Part shown: piece after piece, positions 51,915 through 61,569 of the stretch | How the letters are laid out: each line of letters opens with the position of its first letter | Numbering within the stretch: position 1 is the stretch's first letter | DNA from: Streptomyces sp. CB01201 | GTDB taxonomy: Bacteria; Actinomycetota; Actinomycetes; Streptomycetales; Streptomycetaceae | Assembly: GCF_002803085.1 (NCBI RefSeq) | Contig: NZ_NNBJ01000007.1 | Location: 1 to 64,000 of the forward strand | DNA length: 64,000 bases | Reading direction: 5' to 3' | Position numbers and translations under genes: made by a program | The notes under the pieces: model-generated | What the model was told of the DNA's origin: nothing | Database searches by the model: none | Seen by the model: only the letters and a program-made list of their open reading frames with translations

Positions 51915-53378
51915 ATGCCGCTCACCCCCCGCCGCCCCCGTTCCCGCCGTCTGCGTGCCGTGCTGCTTGCCGCCGCCGCGGCGTCCGTCGTCGCCGCGGC
52001 GCTGCCCGCCCCGGTGCCGCTGGGCATCGGGGACCCGCTGTTCCCGCATCTGGGCAACCCCGGGTACGACGTCCTCGCGTACGACATCGGGCTGTCCTAT
52101 CCGGGGAACAACAGCACGCCCCTGGAGGCGGTCACCACCATCGACGCCGTCGCGACCGACGGTCTGGAGCGGATCAACCTCGACTTCGCGCGGGGCACGG
52201 TGCACGGTGTCGAGGTCAACGGGCGGGCCGCGGAGTTCGCGAGCGCCGACGAGGACCTCGTGATCACCCCGCAGGAGCCCGTCCGCGCCGGCGAGCGGCT
52301 GCGGATCACGGTGCGGCACACCAGCGACCCGAAGGCGGCCACGGACGGCGGCTGGGTGCGCACCACCGACGGCCTGGTGATGGCCAACCAGGCCGATGCC
52401 GCCCACCGGGTGTTCCCCTGCAACGACCATCCCTCCGACAAGGCGTACTTCACCTTCCATGTGTCGGCGCCCGCGGACGTGACGGTCGTCGCCAACGGGG
52501 TGCCGGCCGCCCGGGAGCGCCGCGGCGGGCGGGTCGTGTCGACGTACCGCAGCAGCCACCCGATGGCGACGGAGCTGGCGCAGGTGTCGATCGGGCGCTC
52601 GGCGGTGCTGCACCGCGAGGGGCCGCACGGGCTGCCGGTCCGCGATGTGGTCCCGGCCGCCGACCGGGACCGTCTGGAGCCGTGGCTGGAGAAGACGCCG
52701 GGGCACATCGCCTGGATGGAGCGGCAGGTCGGGCCGTATCCGTTCGAGACGTACGGGGTGCTCATCGCGGGCGCCGAGACCGGGTTCGAGCTGGAGACGC
52801 AGACCCTGTCGCTGTTCGAGCGGTCGCTGTTCGTGCGGCCCGAGTTCCCCGCCTGGTACGTCGACTCGGTGATGGTGCACGAGCTGGCCCACCACTGGTT
52901 CGGGGACAGTGTCACGCCCCGCTCGTGGTCGGACCTGTGGCTGAACGAGGGGCACGCCACCTGGTACGAGGCTCGGTACGCCGAGGAGTTCGGCAAGCAC
53001 CCCATGGAACAGCGGATGAAGAACGCCTATGCGCTGTCGGACGGCTGGCGGGCGGCGGGCGGTCCGCCGGCGGCGCCGAGGGCGGCCGCGCCGGGCCAGA
53101 AGATCGGCATCTTCCGGCCGATCGTCTACGACGGCAGCGCGCTGGTCCTGTACGCGCTGCGGCAGGAGATCGGGCCGAAGGCGTTCGACCGGCTTGAGCG
53201 GCGCTGGGTGCGCGACCACCGCGACTCGACGGCGTCGACGGCCGACTTCTCCGCGCTGGCCTCGCGGATCGCGGGCCGTGATCTGTCCGGGTTCTTCCGG
53301 GCGTGGCTGTACGGGGAGAAGACGCCGGCGATGCCGGGGCACCCCGACTGGCACAGCCGGGCGCCCCGGCACGCCTGA
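51915..53378 (+). CDS. Secreted M1-family (gluzincin) metallopeptidase
   Basis: A 487-residue exported protease. Signal peptide 'RRLRAVLLAAAAASVVAAALPAP' (about 11-33) precedes an N-terminal beta domain and the catalytic domain. The zinc motif is 'HELAHHW' (H322, E323, H326) and the third ligand is in 'NEGHATWYE' (E345), spaced HExxH-18-E as in M1 aminopeptidases. The GxMEN-type exopeptidase loop appears changed to 'GAETGFELETQ'. ATG at 51915; no clear ribosome site. Monocistronic. Confidence 0.88.
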   Translation: MPLTPRRPRSRRLRAVLLAAAAASVVAAALPAPVPLGIGDPLFPHLGNPGYDVLAYDIGLSYPGNNSTPLEAVTTIDAVATDGLERINLDFARGTVHGVEVNGRAAEFASADEDLVITPQEPVRAGERLRITVRHTSDPKAATDGGWVRTTDGLVMANQADAAHRVFPCNDHPSDKAYFTFHVSAPADVTVVANGVPAARERRGGRVVSTYRSSHPMATELAQVSIGRSAVLHREGPHGLPVRDVVPAADRDRLEPWLEKTPGHIAWMERQVGPYPFETYGVLIAGAETGFELETQTLSLFERSLFVRPEFPAWYVDSVMVHELAHHWFGDSVTPRSWSDLWLNEGHATWYEARYAEEFGKHPMEQRMKNAYALSDGWRAAGGPPAAPRAAAPGQKIGIFRPIVYDGSALVLYALRQEIGPKAFDRLERRWVRDHRDSTASTADFSALASRIAGRDLSGFFRAWLYGEKTPAMPGHPDWHSRAPRHA

Positions 53379-53593
53379 CCGGCCACGGGGCCGTGCCGGG
53401 CCCCGCAGGGCCCGGAGGGCCGGAAAACCGGGATGACGGCCCCGGAGGCACCGTGCGACCATCGTTGTCGTCGGCGGCGCCGCCGGGGCCGATTCCGTCC
53501 GGGAATCATTGGGGCTCATGACGCGTTGTGACCGACACAGCCGGAATTCCTCGTGGGGCTCCGGTCCGGAATTCCAACGACGTAAAGGATCCA

Positions 53594-55096
53594 ATGACCT
53601 CCTCTTCATCCCCTTCCCAGGACGAGCAGAGCTTCGCGGACACGCACCGCACCGAGAGCCTTCGGGCCGATGCCCTGATGGAAGAGGACGTCGCCTGGAG
53701 CCACGAGATCGACGGAGCGCGGGACGGCGAGCAGCTGGACCGCTCCGAGCGTGCCGCCCTGCGGCGCGTCGCGGGCCTGTCCACCGAGCTCGAAGACGTC
53801 ACCGAGGTCGAGTACCGGCAGCTGCGCCTGGAGCGCGTGGTGCTGGTCGGCGTCTGGACCACGGGGACGCTCAAGGACGCGGAGAATTCGCTCGCGGAGC
53901 TCGCGGCCCTCGCCGAGACGGCGGGCGCCCTGGTGCTCGACGGCGTCTACCAGCGCCGTGACAAGCCCGACCCGGCCACCTACATCGGCTCCGGCAAGGC
54001 GCAGGAGCTGCGGGACATCGTTCTGGAGACCGGCGCGGACACGGTGGTGTGCGACGGTGAGCTGAGTCCCGGCCAGCTGATTCACCTCGAAGACGTCGTC
54101 AAGGTGAAGGTGGTCGACCGGACCGCGCTGATCCTCGACATCTTCGCCCAGCACGCCAAGTCCCGCGAGGGCAAGGCGCAGGTGTCCCTGGCTCAGATGC
54201 AGTACATGCTGCCGCGGCTGCGCGGCTGGGGTCAGTCGCTGTCGCGTCAGATGGGCGGCGGCGGGTCCAGCGGTGGCGGTGGTATGGCCACGCGTGGTCC
54301 CGGTGAGACCAAGATCGAGACGGACCGGCGGCGGATCCGCGAGAAGATGGCGAAGATGCGCCGGGAGATCGCGGAGATGAAGACGGGCCGCGAGATCAAG
54401 CGTCAGGAACGGCGTCGCAACAAGGTGCCCTCGGTCGCGATCGCGGGCTACACCAACGCCGGAAAGTCCTCGCTGCTCAACCGTCTGACGGGTGCGGGTG
54501 TGCTGGTGGAGAACGCTCTGTTCGCCACCCTCGACCCGACCGTGCGCCGGGCCGAGACGCCCAGCGGGCGGCTGTACACGTTGGCGGACACGGTCGGGTT
54601 CGTCCGGCATCTGCCGCACCACCTGGTCGAGGCGTTCCGTTCCACGATGGAGGAGGTCGGCGACTCCGACCTGATCCTGCATGTGGTCGACGGGGCGCAT
54701 CCCGACCCGGAGGAGCAGCTGGCGGCCGTGCGCGAGGTGATCCGTGACGTGGGCGCGGTGGACGTGCCGGAGATCGTCGTGATCAACAAGGCGGACGCGG
54801 CGGACCCGTTGGTCCTCCAGCGGCTGCTGCGGATCGAGCGGCATTCGATCGCGGTCTCGGCGCGTACCGGTGAGGGCATGGCGGAGCTGCTCGCGCTCAT
54901 CGACGCCGAACTGCCGCGTCCGCGGATCGAGATCGAGGCGCTGGTGCCGTATACGCACGGGCAGTTGGTCGCCCGGGCGCACGCCGAGGGCGAGGTGATC
55001 TCCGAGGAGCACGTCGCGGAGGGCACGGTGCTCAAGGCGCGGGTGCACGAGGTGCTCGCCGCGGAGCTCGCCCCCTATGTGCCGGCCGCGCACTGA
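53594..55096 (+). CDS. hflX: Ribosome-splitting GTPase HflX
   Basis: A 500-residue GTPase that binds the 50S subunit and rescues stalled ribosomes. Gly-rich 'RQMGGGGSSGGGGMATRGPGE' and 'GPGETKIETDRRRI' precede the G domain: G1 'GYTNAGKSSLLNRL', G2 in 'LFATLDPTVRR', G3 'LADTVGFVRHLP' and G4 'VINKAD'. The N-terminal ~75 residues are an acidic extension. ATG at 53594 has AAAGGA 4 nt upstream. It converges on a protease gene across a strong terminator. Confidence 0.95.
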   Translation: MTSSSSPSQDEQSFADTHRTESLRADALMEEDVAWSHEIDGARDGEQLDRSERAALRRVAGLSTELEDVTEVEYRQLRLERVVLVGVWTTGTLKDAENSLAELAALAETAGALVLDGVYQRRDKPDPATYIGSGKAQELRDIVLETGADTVVCDGELSPGQLIHLEDVVKVKVVDRTALILDIFAQHAKSREGKAQVSLAQMQYMLPRLRGWGQSLSRQMGGGGSSGGGGMATRGPGETKIETDRRRIREKMAKMRREIAEMKTGREIKRQERRRNKVPSVAIAGYTNAGKSSLLNRLTGAGVLVENALFATLDPTVRRAETPSGRLYTLADTVGFVRHLPHHLVEAFRSTMEEVGDSDLILHVVDGAHPDPEEQLAAVREVIRDVGAVDVPEIVVINKADAADPLVLQRLLRIERHSIAVSARTGEGMAELLALIDAELPRPRIEIEALVPYTHGQLVARAHAEGEVISEEHVAEGTVLKARVHEVLAAELAPYVPAAH

Positions 55097-55119
55097 GCGC
55101 AGGCAAGGCGGTAGTGCAG

Positions 55120-55163
55120 GGCACGAGGCCCGCCCCTTCCGGTGAGGGGGCGGGCCTCGTGCC
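55120..55163. terminator. 17-bp bidirectional terminator between hflX and protease gene
   Basis: A perfect inverted repeat GGCACGAGGCCCGCCCC / GGGGCGGGCCTCGTGCC with a 10-nt loop, 24 nt after the hflX stop and 27 nt past the end of the convergent gene. Confidence 0.88.
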
Positions 55164-55189
55164 GTGTGCGGTGGCCCGTGGTGCGGGGG

Positions 55190-56359
55190 TTACCGGCCGC
55201 CGTACTTCGCGCTCATCGAGTCGAAGAGGGCCTTCGCGCCGGCGCCGAGCTGGGGTCCGGCCAGCCAGCCCGAAGTGACCGGGCCGATCGAGGTGTTGGA
55301 GACCAGCTGGGCCTTGCCGTCGGGGCCGTTCATGAACCAGCCGCCGCCGGAGGAGCCGCCGGTCATGGTGCAGCCGATGCGGTACATCGCGGGTGTGCCG
55401 GGGCTGATGGACAGCTGGCCGGGGCGGTCGACGCAGCGGAACATCTGGAGGCCGTCGTACGGGGGAGCGGCCGGGTAGCCCCAGGCGCCCATGGAGGAGA
55501 CGGAGTGGGCCTTGGGGGCGGAGAAGTTGACGGTCAGGGCGTTGCCGACGGTCTCCTCCAGGGACTTGGTGCCGTTCTCCGCCTTCACGTGGAGGACCGC
55601 GTAGTCGTAGGGCGCGCCGGTGCCGCCGGTCGGGCCGCCGTCGTTGATCCACTCGCCGGAGGTGGAGGCCCAGTCGGCCCAGAAGACGCCGTAGGGCGCG
55701 ATCTGCTGCGGCTGTGCGTTGTTGAGTGCCGCCGCCGACTTGCCCTGGTCGTTGTAGGAGGGCACGAAGGCGATGTTGCGGTACCAGCCGCCGGAGCCGC
55801 CCTGGTGGACGCAGTGGCCGGCGGTCCACACCAGGTTGGACTTGCCGGGGTGGGCCGGGTCCTTGACGACGGTGCCCGAGCAGACCATGGGGCCCTTGGG
55901 GGAGTCGAAGAACACCTTGCCGACCGGGGCCGCGTAGTTGTGGTAGGGCAGCTTCTCCTGGACGGCCCGGACGGGCGCGGGCTCCGGGTCGGAGATGCCG
56001 GTGCCGCCGCTCGCTTCACCGGCGGCCATGGTCTTCTGCGGGTCCTTGGCGGACTTCATCCGGTCGGGCTTCCACAGGCCGTCGACGACCGGGTTGACGA
56101 AGTCCTTGGCCTCGCGCAGCCAGGTGCTCCTGTCCCAGTTGCGCCAGCCGCCGTTCTTGTACTTGTCCAGGTCGACGCCGTGCTTCTTGAGGGCGTCGGC
56201 GAGGTCGGACGGGCTCGTCGAACCGCCGCCCGCCCGGGCGGAGTCGGAGGCGGACGGTTTGCTGTCCGCGCCGTCGCCGCCCTGGCCGCACGCGGTGGCG
56301 GTCAGTGCGAGAGCCGCGGCCAGGCCGGAGGCGGCGAGCAGCGGACGTATGGATCGCAT
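55190..56359 (-). CDS. Secreted trypsin-like serine protease, lipoprotein (paralogue 1)
   Basis: A 389-residue lipoprotein (lipobox 'LALTATAC', lipidated Cys about residue 24). A Ser/Asp linker and conserved 'LKKHGVDLDKYKNGGWRNWDRSTWLREAKDFVNP' region precede a chymotrypsin-fold domain. The triad is His in 'TAGHCV', Asp in 'YDYAVLHV' and Ser in 'GGSSGGGW'. It probably cleaves proteins at the outer face of the membrane. ATG at 56359 with GGGGGAAC upstream. It is a tandem paralogue of the next gene, 168 nt apart and in the same direction. Confidence 0.87.
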   Translation of the reverse strand: MRSIRPLLAASGLAAALALTATACGQGGDGADSKPSASDSARAGGGSTSPSDLADALKKHGVDLDKYKNGGWRNWDRSTWLREAKDFVNPVVDGLWKPDRMKSAKDPQKTMAAGEASGGTGISDPEPAPVRAVQEKLPYHNYAAPVGKVFFDSPKGPMVCSGTVVKDPAHPGKSNLVWTAGHCVHQGGSGGWYRNIAFVPSYNDQGKSAAALNNAQPQQIAPYGVFWADWASTSGEWINDGGPTGGTGAPYDYAVLHVKAENGTKSLEETVGNALTVNFSAPKAHSVSSMGAWGYPAAPPYDGLQMFRCVDRPGQLSISPGTPAMYRIGCTMTGGSSGGGWFMNGPDGKAQLVSNTSIGPVTSGWLAGPQLGAGAKALFDSMSAKYGGR

Positions 56360-56527
56360 GGATACGGTTCCCCCTGATGTGTTGCCCCCACGGGCAGGTG
56401 TTGCCATGTACGTGTCATGGCGGTGGGCGGACCGGTTCCCGGGCCGCCCACCGCGGGCCCTACTATGCCTGCTCGGCGGGAGCGGGACGCACGGGGGCCC
56501 CGGCGTTCACAGGACCCCCGCACGGCG

Positions 56528-57751
56528 CTAACGCCCGGCGTACTTGGTGCTCACCGAGTCGTAGACGCCCTTGGCTTCCTTGCCCAGGCGCGGGCCGGCC
56601 AGCCAGCCCGCGGTGACCGGGCCGATGGAGGTGTTGGAGACGAGCGAGGGCCTGCCGTCCGAACCCGTGGCGATCCAGCCGCCGCCGGAGGAGCCGCCGG
56701 TCATGGTGCAGCCGATGCGGTACATCGTGGGCAGGCTCGCGGCGAGCGAGAGCCGGCCCGGCTTGTCCTTGCACTGGAACAGCTTCTGGCCGTCGTAAGG
56801 AGGCGCCGCCGGGAAGCCGTTGGCCGACATCGTGCTGATCTTCGGCACGGCCGGGGCGTTGAAGTCGACCGGGAGCGCCCCGCCGACCGTCTCCTCAAGG
56901 GACTTGCCGTTCGAGCCCTTCTCCGGCGTCACGTGCAGCACCGCGAAGTCGTAGGGCGCGCCCTGCCCGCCGGTCGGGCCGCCGCCCTCGATCCACTGCT
57001 GCGAGGTCTGCGCCCAGTCCGCCCAGTACACCCCGTACGGGGCGATCTGCTGCCGGGTGGCCTTCTGCAACTGGGCCGTGGGCAGGGCGGCGTTGTTGTA
57101 CGAGGGCACGAAGGCGATGTTGCGGTACCAGCCGCCCTTGGCGCCCGCGTGCACGCAGTGGCCCGCGGTCCACACCAGGTTGGACTTGCCGGGGTGCGCC
57201 GGGTCCTTGACGACCGTCGCGGAGCACACCATCGAACCCTCGGGGCTGTCGAAGAACAGCTTGCCCAGCTCCGGCAGGTTCTGGTGGTACGGGGCCTTCA
57301 CCGCGGCGGCCTTCACACGCGCGGGCGTCGGGTCCGTGATGCCCTTGTCGCCGGAGATGTCATTGGGGACGGTCTTCTCCGGGGGCTTGTCCGCCTTGCG
57401 CATCCGGTCCGGGTCCCACAGGCCCTGGATGATCGGGTTCACATAGTCCTTGGCCTCGCGCAGCCACGTGGCCCGGTCCCAGTTGCGCCACTCGCCGTTC
57501 TTCCACTTGTCCAGGTCGATCCCGTGCTTCTTGAGCTGGTCCAGCACATCGCTGGGGATCTGGACCTGGCCGGTGCCGCTCGCGGTTGCCGAGGCCGACG
57601 GCTTGCTGTCGGCCGTCGAGCCGCCGGGCCCGCAGGCGGTGACGGTCAGCGCGAGCGCGGCCGTCAGGCCGAGGGCGGCGAGGGCCGGCGAGACCCTCCG
57701 GCGCGTTCCCTTCCCCGGATGCTCGGCACTCAACGGGCGTGTGGGTCGCAT
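56528..57751 (-). CDS. Secreted trypsin-like serine protease, lipoprotein (paralogue 2)
   Basis: A 407-residue paralogue of the neighbouring protease with the same layout: lipobox 'LALTVTAC', 'LKKHGIDLDKWKNGEWRNWDRATWLREAKDYVNP', and triad residues in 'TAGHCV', 'YDFAVLHV' and 'GGSSGGGW'. The two look well over half identical by eye, most in the catalytic part, so they arose by tandem duplication. The ATG has AGGGGG about 8 nt upstream. The region before it is repetitive. Confidence 0.87.
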   Translation of the reverse strand: MRPTRPLSAEHPGKGTRRRVSPALAALGLTAALALTVTACGPGGSTADSKPSASATASGTGQVQIPSDVLDQLKKHGIDLDKWKNGEWRNWDRATWLREAKDYVNPIIQGLWDPDRMRKADKPPEKTVPNDISGDKGITDPTPARVKAAAVKAPYHQNLPELGKLFFDSPEGSMVCSATVVKDPAHPGKSNLVWTAGHCVHAGAKGGWYRNIAFVPSYNNAALPTAQLQKATRQQIAPYGVYWADWAQTSQQWIEGGGPTGGQGAPYDFAVLHVTPEKGSNGKSLEETVGGALPVDFNAPAVPKISTMSANGFPAAPPYDGQKLFQCKDKPGRLSLAASLPTMYRIGCTMTGGSSGGGWIATGSDGRPSLVSNTSIGPVTAGWLAGPRLGKEAKGVYDSVSTKYAGR

Positions 57752-57790
57752 GTCGAATTCCCCCTGGAACTTCGTCTTCACAGCGTCTTT

Positions 57791-57900
57791 GTCTTCTGAA
57801 CTCGTCGTCTTCTGAACTCGTCGCACCGGTCGCACCCGTCGCACCTGCCGAGCACGTCGAGCGCGTCCCGTCGAGCACGTCGAGCACGTCGAGCGCGTCC
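57791..57900. repeat. Cluster of short tandem repeats upstream of the protease gene
   Basis: GTCTTCTGAACTCGTC occurs twice head to tail (57791-57806, 57807-57822). Three GTCGCACC-type 9-mers follow, then several GTCGAGCAC/GTCGAGCGC 9-mers up to 57900. Confidence 0.85.
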
Positions 57901-58033
57901 AGCGCGGCACCGGGGCCCGGTGCCGCGATGCGGCCCCCACTATGCCGGTGCCGGTGGAGACGGCCGTCGGCAGGGCCGCGGTTCCGTGCCCGCGGCCCTG
58001 CCGTGCGGCGTGCGAACCGTCCGGCCGCTCCGG

Positions 58034-58060
58034 TAAGGCGAACCTTGCTTCGGTGCAAGG
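58034..58060 (+). promoter_or_regulatory. Iron-box-like (IdeR/DmdR1) site and adjoining hairpin
   Basis: TAAGGCGAACCTTG (58034-58047) resembles the right two-thirds of the actinobacterial iron box TTAGGTTAGGCTAACCTAA. It overlaps an inverted repeat CCTTGC-TTCGGT-GCAAGG (58043-58060). It is about 140 nt before the first siderophore gene. Iron-dependent repression is expected for such a cluster. Confidence 0.5.
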
Positions 58061-58198
58061 AACTTGCCGTCGGCCCGTGATCCGGCGGTGTCGGCGTCGT
58101 TGGTACGTACGGGGGACATCAGCACAGCGTTCAGCGTGGGCGTACGAGCCGCGCAACGGACGCGACACGGAACCGTCACAGCGGGAGGAACAGCAGTC

Positions 58199-59602
58199 GT
58201 GGCCGTCACCGAACCAGCAATGACGGCGCCGCCCGGCGCCCACGAGGGAATCCTGCGCCGGCAGTCCCTGCGGGAGTCGGCGGCCCGCACCTATGCGCGG
58301 TCGCTGCCCATCGTGCCCGTGCGGGCGCGCGGGCTGACCATCGAGGGGGCCGACGGGCGGCGCTATCTCGACTGCCTCTCGGGCGCGGGAACGCTGGCGC
58401 TCGGCCACAACCACCCAGTGGTGCTCGAAGCGATCCGCACGGTCCTCGACTCGGGGGCGCCGCTGCACGTCCTGGACCTCGCGACGCCGGTCAAGGACGC
58501 CTTCACCACCGAGCTCTTCGCCACCCTGCCGCGCGAACTCGCCGAGAACGGACGCATCCAGTTCTGCGGACCGGCCGGCACGGACGCCGTGGAAGCCGCC
58601 CTGAAACTCGTGCGCACCGCCACCGGCCGCACCGGCATGCTCGCCTTCACCGGCGCCTATCACGGCATGACCGCGGGCGCCCTCGCCGTCTCCGGCGGGG
58701 CCCGCGACGTCCAGGTGACCCGGCTGCCCTACCCGCACAACTACCGCTGCCCGTACGGGATCGGCGGCGAGCGCGGGGCCGAGATCGCCGCCCGCTGGAC
58801 CGAGAACCTCCTCGACGACCCCAAGGGCGGTGTCCCCGCACCGGCCGGGATGATCGTCGAGCCGGTGCAGGGGGAGGGCGGTGTGAACCCGGCGCCCGAC
58901 GCGTGGCTGCGCCGGATGCGGGAGATCACCGCGCGCCGCTCCATCCCGCTGATCGCCGACGAGGTGCAGACGGGCGTCGGCCGCACCGGCACCTTCTGGG
59001 CCGTCGAACACAGCGGGATCGTGCCCGATGTGATGGTCCTTTCCAAGGCCATCGGCGGCTCGCTGCCGCTCGCCGTGATCGTGTACCGCGACAGTCTCGA
59101 CGCGTGGAAGCCGGGCGCGCACGCCGGTACGTTCCGCGGCAACCAGCTCGCCATGGCGGCCGGCGCGGCCACGCTCGCGTACGTCCGTGAACACCGGCTC
59201 GCCGAGCGGGCGGCCGTCCTCGGGGCGCGCATGCTCGGCCAGTTGCAGGGCCTCGCCGCCGACCACCCCTGCATCGGTGACGTCCGGGGCCGGGGCCTGA
59301 TGATCGGTGTCGAGCTCGTCGACCCCGAGCGCGAGGACCTCAGCTCCGGCAGCCCGCCGCCACCCGCCCCCGACCTCGCCGCCGTCGTCCAGCAGGAGTG
59401 CCTGCGCCGCGGGCTCATCGTCGAACTCGGCGGCCGGCACTCCAGCGTCGTACGGCTGCTTCCGCCGCTCACCCTCACCGACGAACAGGCCGTGGCCGTA
59501 CTCGACCGGCTCGCCGACGCGCTGGCCGCCGCCCGCGCCCCGCACCCGGGGGCCGCGGAGGCCGGCGCGCACCGCCGCGCCGGGACCGGACCGACGCACT
59601 GA
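58199..59602 (+). CDS. Class III PLP-dependent aminotransferase (diaminobutyrate type) of siderophore cluster
   Basis: A 467-residue class III aminotransferase with 'YLDCLSGAGTLALGHNHPVV', 'GPAGTDAVEAALKLVR', 'GMIVEPVQGEGGVNP', 'LIADEVQTGVGRTG' and PLP lysine in 'MVLSKAIGG' (K283). It resembles diaminobutyrate-2-oxoglutarate aminotransferases such as RhbA of rhizobactin and schizokinen clusters, which feed 1,3-diaminopropane synthesis. The GTG at 58199 has GGGAGGA 9 nt upstream. It is the first gene of a four-gene run, each with its own ribosome site. Confidence 0.87.
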   Translation: MAVTEPAMTAPPGAHEGILRRQSLRESAARTYARSLPIVPVRARGLTIEGADGRRYLDCLSGAGTLALGHNHPVVLEAIRTVLDSGAPLHVLDLATPVKDAFTTELFATLPRELAENGRIQFCGPAGTDAVEAALKLVRTATGRTGMLAFTGAYHGMTAGALAVSGGARDVQVTRLPYPHNYRCPYGIGGERGAEIAARWTENLLDDPKGGVPAPAGMIVEPVQGEGGVNPAPDAWLRRMREITARRSIPLIADEVQTGVGRTGTFWAVEHSGIVPDVMVLSKAIGGSLPLAVIVYRDSLDAWKPGAHAGTFRGNQLAMAAGAATLAYVREHRLAERAAVLGARMLGQLQGLAADHPCIGDVRGRGLMIGVELVDPEREDLSSGSPPPPAPDLAAVVQQECLRRGLIVELGGRHSSVVRLLPPLTLTDEQAVAVLDRLADALAAARAPHPGAAEAGAHRRAGTGPTH

Positions 59603-59670
59603 TCCCGGACCAGCCCACGACCTCCCAGGACCTCCCAGGACCACCCGACGAACACCCGAGGAAGACCGCC

Positions 59671-61539
59671 GTGAATCGCACCCCCGCACCCGACGCGCAC
59701 GAGGCCGAAGGCCCCCTCGGCGCCCACCGCGGCCCGGTCGTCGCCGAGTCGACGACGGTGCCGCGCCAGAAGGCCGGGATCCACGGCGAACGACTGACCT
59801 GCCTGTCCGAGCCGGACCCGCTGGACGCCGCCGACCCGGAGGCCGCCGCCGAAGCGGCCGCCGTCGAGAACCTGCTGCGCTGCTGGGTGCGCGAGAACGA
59901 CCTGGCCGCACCCGACGGCCCGCTCCTGCGCATCGCGCTGCCCGCCAGCGGCACCGCCCTGCTCGTGCCCGTGCGGTACTGGTCGCCCACCGGCTGGCAC
60001 CGGTTCGCCCGGCCCGCCCTGCACGGCGGCGCGGCCGACGCCCCGCCCGCCGACGCCGTCACCGTCGCCGCCCTCCTCGGCCGCGAGGCGGGCGGGAGCG
60101 GAGGCGCCGACCTGGTGGGGCGCGTCGCCGACTCGGTCCGCCGCACGGCGGAGTTCATCGCCGACCGACGCACCCGCCCCGGCCCGCGCGCGTGCGCCGA
60201 CCTCTTCCTCACCGCCGAGCAGTCCCTCCTGCTCGGCCATCCCCTGCACCCCACCCCCAAGAGCCGCGAAGGCCTGTCCGACACCGAAGTGCGCCGCTAC
60301 TCGCCCGAGTTGTACGGCTCCTTCGCGCTGCACTGGCTGGCGGCCGACCCCGCCGTCCTCGCCTGCGACTCCGCCTGGACCGAGGGCGGCCGTACCATCG
60401 GTGCCGCGCAGCTGGCCCTCCGGTTCGCCGACGGCCTCCAACTCCCGCCCGGAACCGTCCCGTTGCCCCTGCACCCCTGGCAGGCCCGCGACGTCACCCA
60501 ACGCCCCGCCGTCGCCGCCCTCCTCGACGCCGGGCTCCTGTACGACCTGGGCCCGCACGGCGAGCCCTGGCACCCCACGTCCTCGGTGCGCACCGTGCAC
60601 CGCCCCGGCGCCGACGCCATGCTCAAGCTGTCGCTCGGCGTGCGCATCACCAACTCCCGCCGGGAGAACCTCCGCAAGGAACTCCACCGGGGCGTGGAGG
60701 TCCACCGGCTCCTCCGGGCCGGCCTCGGCGAGGAATGGCAAGCCGCCCACCCCTGCTTCGACATCGTCCGCGACCCCGCCTGGCTCGCCGTCGACACCCC
60801 CGACGGCGAGCCCCTGCCGGGCCTCGACGTGGTGGTGCGCCACAACCCCTTCGCATCCGGCGACGACGCCGTCTGCATCGCCGCCCTCACCGCGCCGCGC
60901 CCCATGCCGGGCCGCGCCGCCATGCACTCGCGGCTCGCCGACATCGTGGGCCGCCTCGCCGCCCGCACCGGCCGCCCCACCACTGCCGTCGGCGCCGAGT
61001 GGTTCCTGCGCTACCTCGACCAGGTCGTACGCCCGCTGCTCTGGCTGGACGGCACGGCGGGCATCGCCCTGGAGGCGCACCAGCAGAACACCCTCGTCCT
61101 GCTCGACCCGGACGGCTGGCCCGTCGGCGGCCGCTACCGCGACAACCAGGGCTACTACTTCCGCGCATCGCACCGCGCGGCCCTGGAGCGCCGCCTGCCC
61201 GGCGTCGGTGCCACCAGCGACACGTTCGTGCCCGACGCCGTCACCGACGAACGCTTCGCCTACTACCTCGGCATCAACAACATCCTCGGCCTCATCGGCG
61301 CCTTCGGTGCCCAGCATCTCGCCGACGAACGCGTCCTGCTCGCCGCCCTGCGCCAGTTCCTCACCAAGGCCACCGGCCTCGGCTCGCCCCTGCCCGCCCA
61401 GTTGCTCGACAGCGCGACACTGCGCTGCAAGGCCAACCTGCTGACCCGGCTGCACGGCCTCGACGAACTCGTCGGCCCGGTCGACACCCAGTCCGTCTAC
61501 GTCACCATCACCAACCCCCTTCACACCAACGGGACTTGA
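59671..61539 (+). CDS. IucA/IucC-family NIS siderophore synthetase
   Basis: A 622-residue ATP-dependent synthetase that joins a carboxylate (usually citrate) to an amine or hydroxylamine. Diagnostic motifs are 'GHPLHPTPKSREG', 'PLHPWQ', 'KLSLGVRITNSRREN', 'EAHQQN' and 'RDNQGYYFR'. It precedes the acyltransferase and a second synthetase, as RhbC does. The type (A, B or C) cannot be assigned by eye. GTG at 59671 with GAGGA about 8 nt upstream. Confidence 0.92.
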   Translation: MNRTPAPDAHEAEGPLGAHRGPVVAESTTVPRQKAGIHGERLTCLSEPDPLDAADPEAAAEAAAVENLLRCWVRENDLAAPDGPLLRIALPASGTALLVPVRYWSPTGWHRFARPALHGGAADAPPADAVTVAALLGREAGGSGGADLVGRVADSVRRTAEFIADRRTRPGPRACADLFLTAEQSLLLGHPLHPTPKSREGLSDTEVRRYSPELYGSFALHWLAADPAVLACDSAWTEGGRTIGAAQLALRFADGLQLPPGTVPLPLHPWQARDVTQRPAVAALLDAGLLYDLGPHGEPWHPTSSVRTVHRPGADAMLKLSLGVRITNSRRENLRKELHRGVEVHRLLRAGLGEEWQAAHPCFDIVRDPAWLAVDTPDGEPLPGLDVVVRHNPFASGDDAVCIAALTAPRPMPGRAAMHSRLADIVGRLAARTGRPTTAVGAEWFLRYLDQVVRPLLWLDGTAGIALEAHQQNTLVLLDPDGWPVGGRYRDNQGYYFRASHRAALERRLPGVGATSDTFVPDAVTDERFAYYLGINNILGLIGAFGAQHLADERVLLAALRQFLTKATGLGSPLPAQLLDSATLRCKANLLTRLHGLDELVGPVDTQSVYVTITNPLHTNGT

Positions 61540-61569
61540 CCCGTATCCACTGCTGAGAGGAGCGTCGCC

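Larger units (their letters stand above)
57752..58198. other. Divergent spacer between protease and siderophore genes
   Basis: This 447-nt region holds short tandem repeats on the left (57791-57900) and, on the right, an iron-box-like site and hairpin. It must contain promoters for both divergent transcripts. No gene is supported. Confidence 0.6.

Noticed and set aside
57942..58223. 93-codon frame in the protease-siderophore spacer
   Set aside because: It overlaps the iron-box region and the aminotransferase start, lacks a ribosome site and has no recognisable sequence.
58741..61524. 927-codon open frame antisense to the siderophore genes
   Set aside because: Gly/Ala/Val-rich shadow; the + strand has clear IucA/IucC and aminotransferase motifs.
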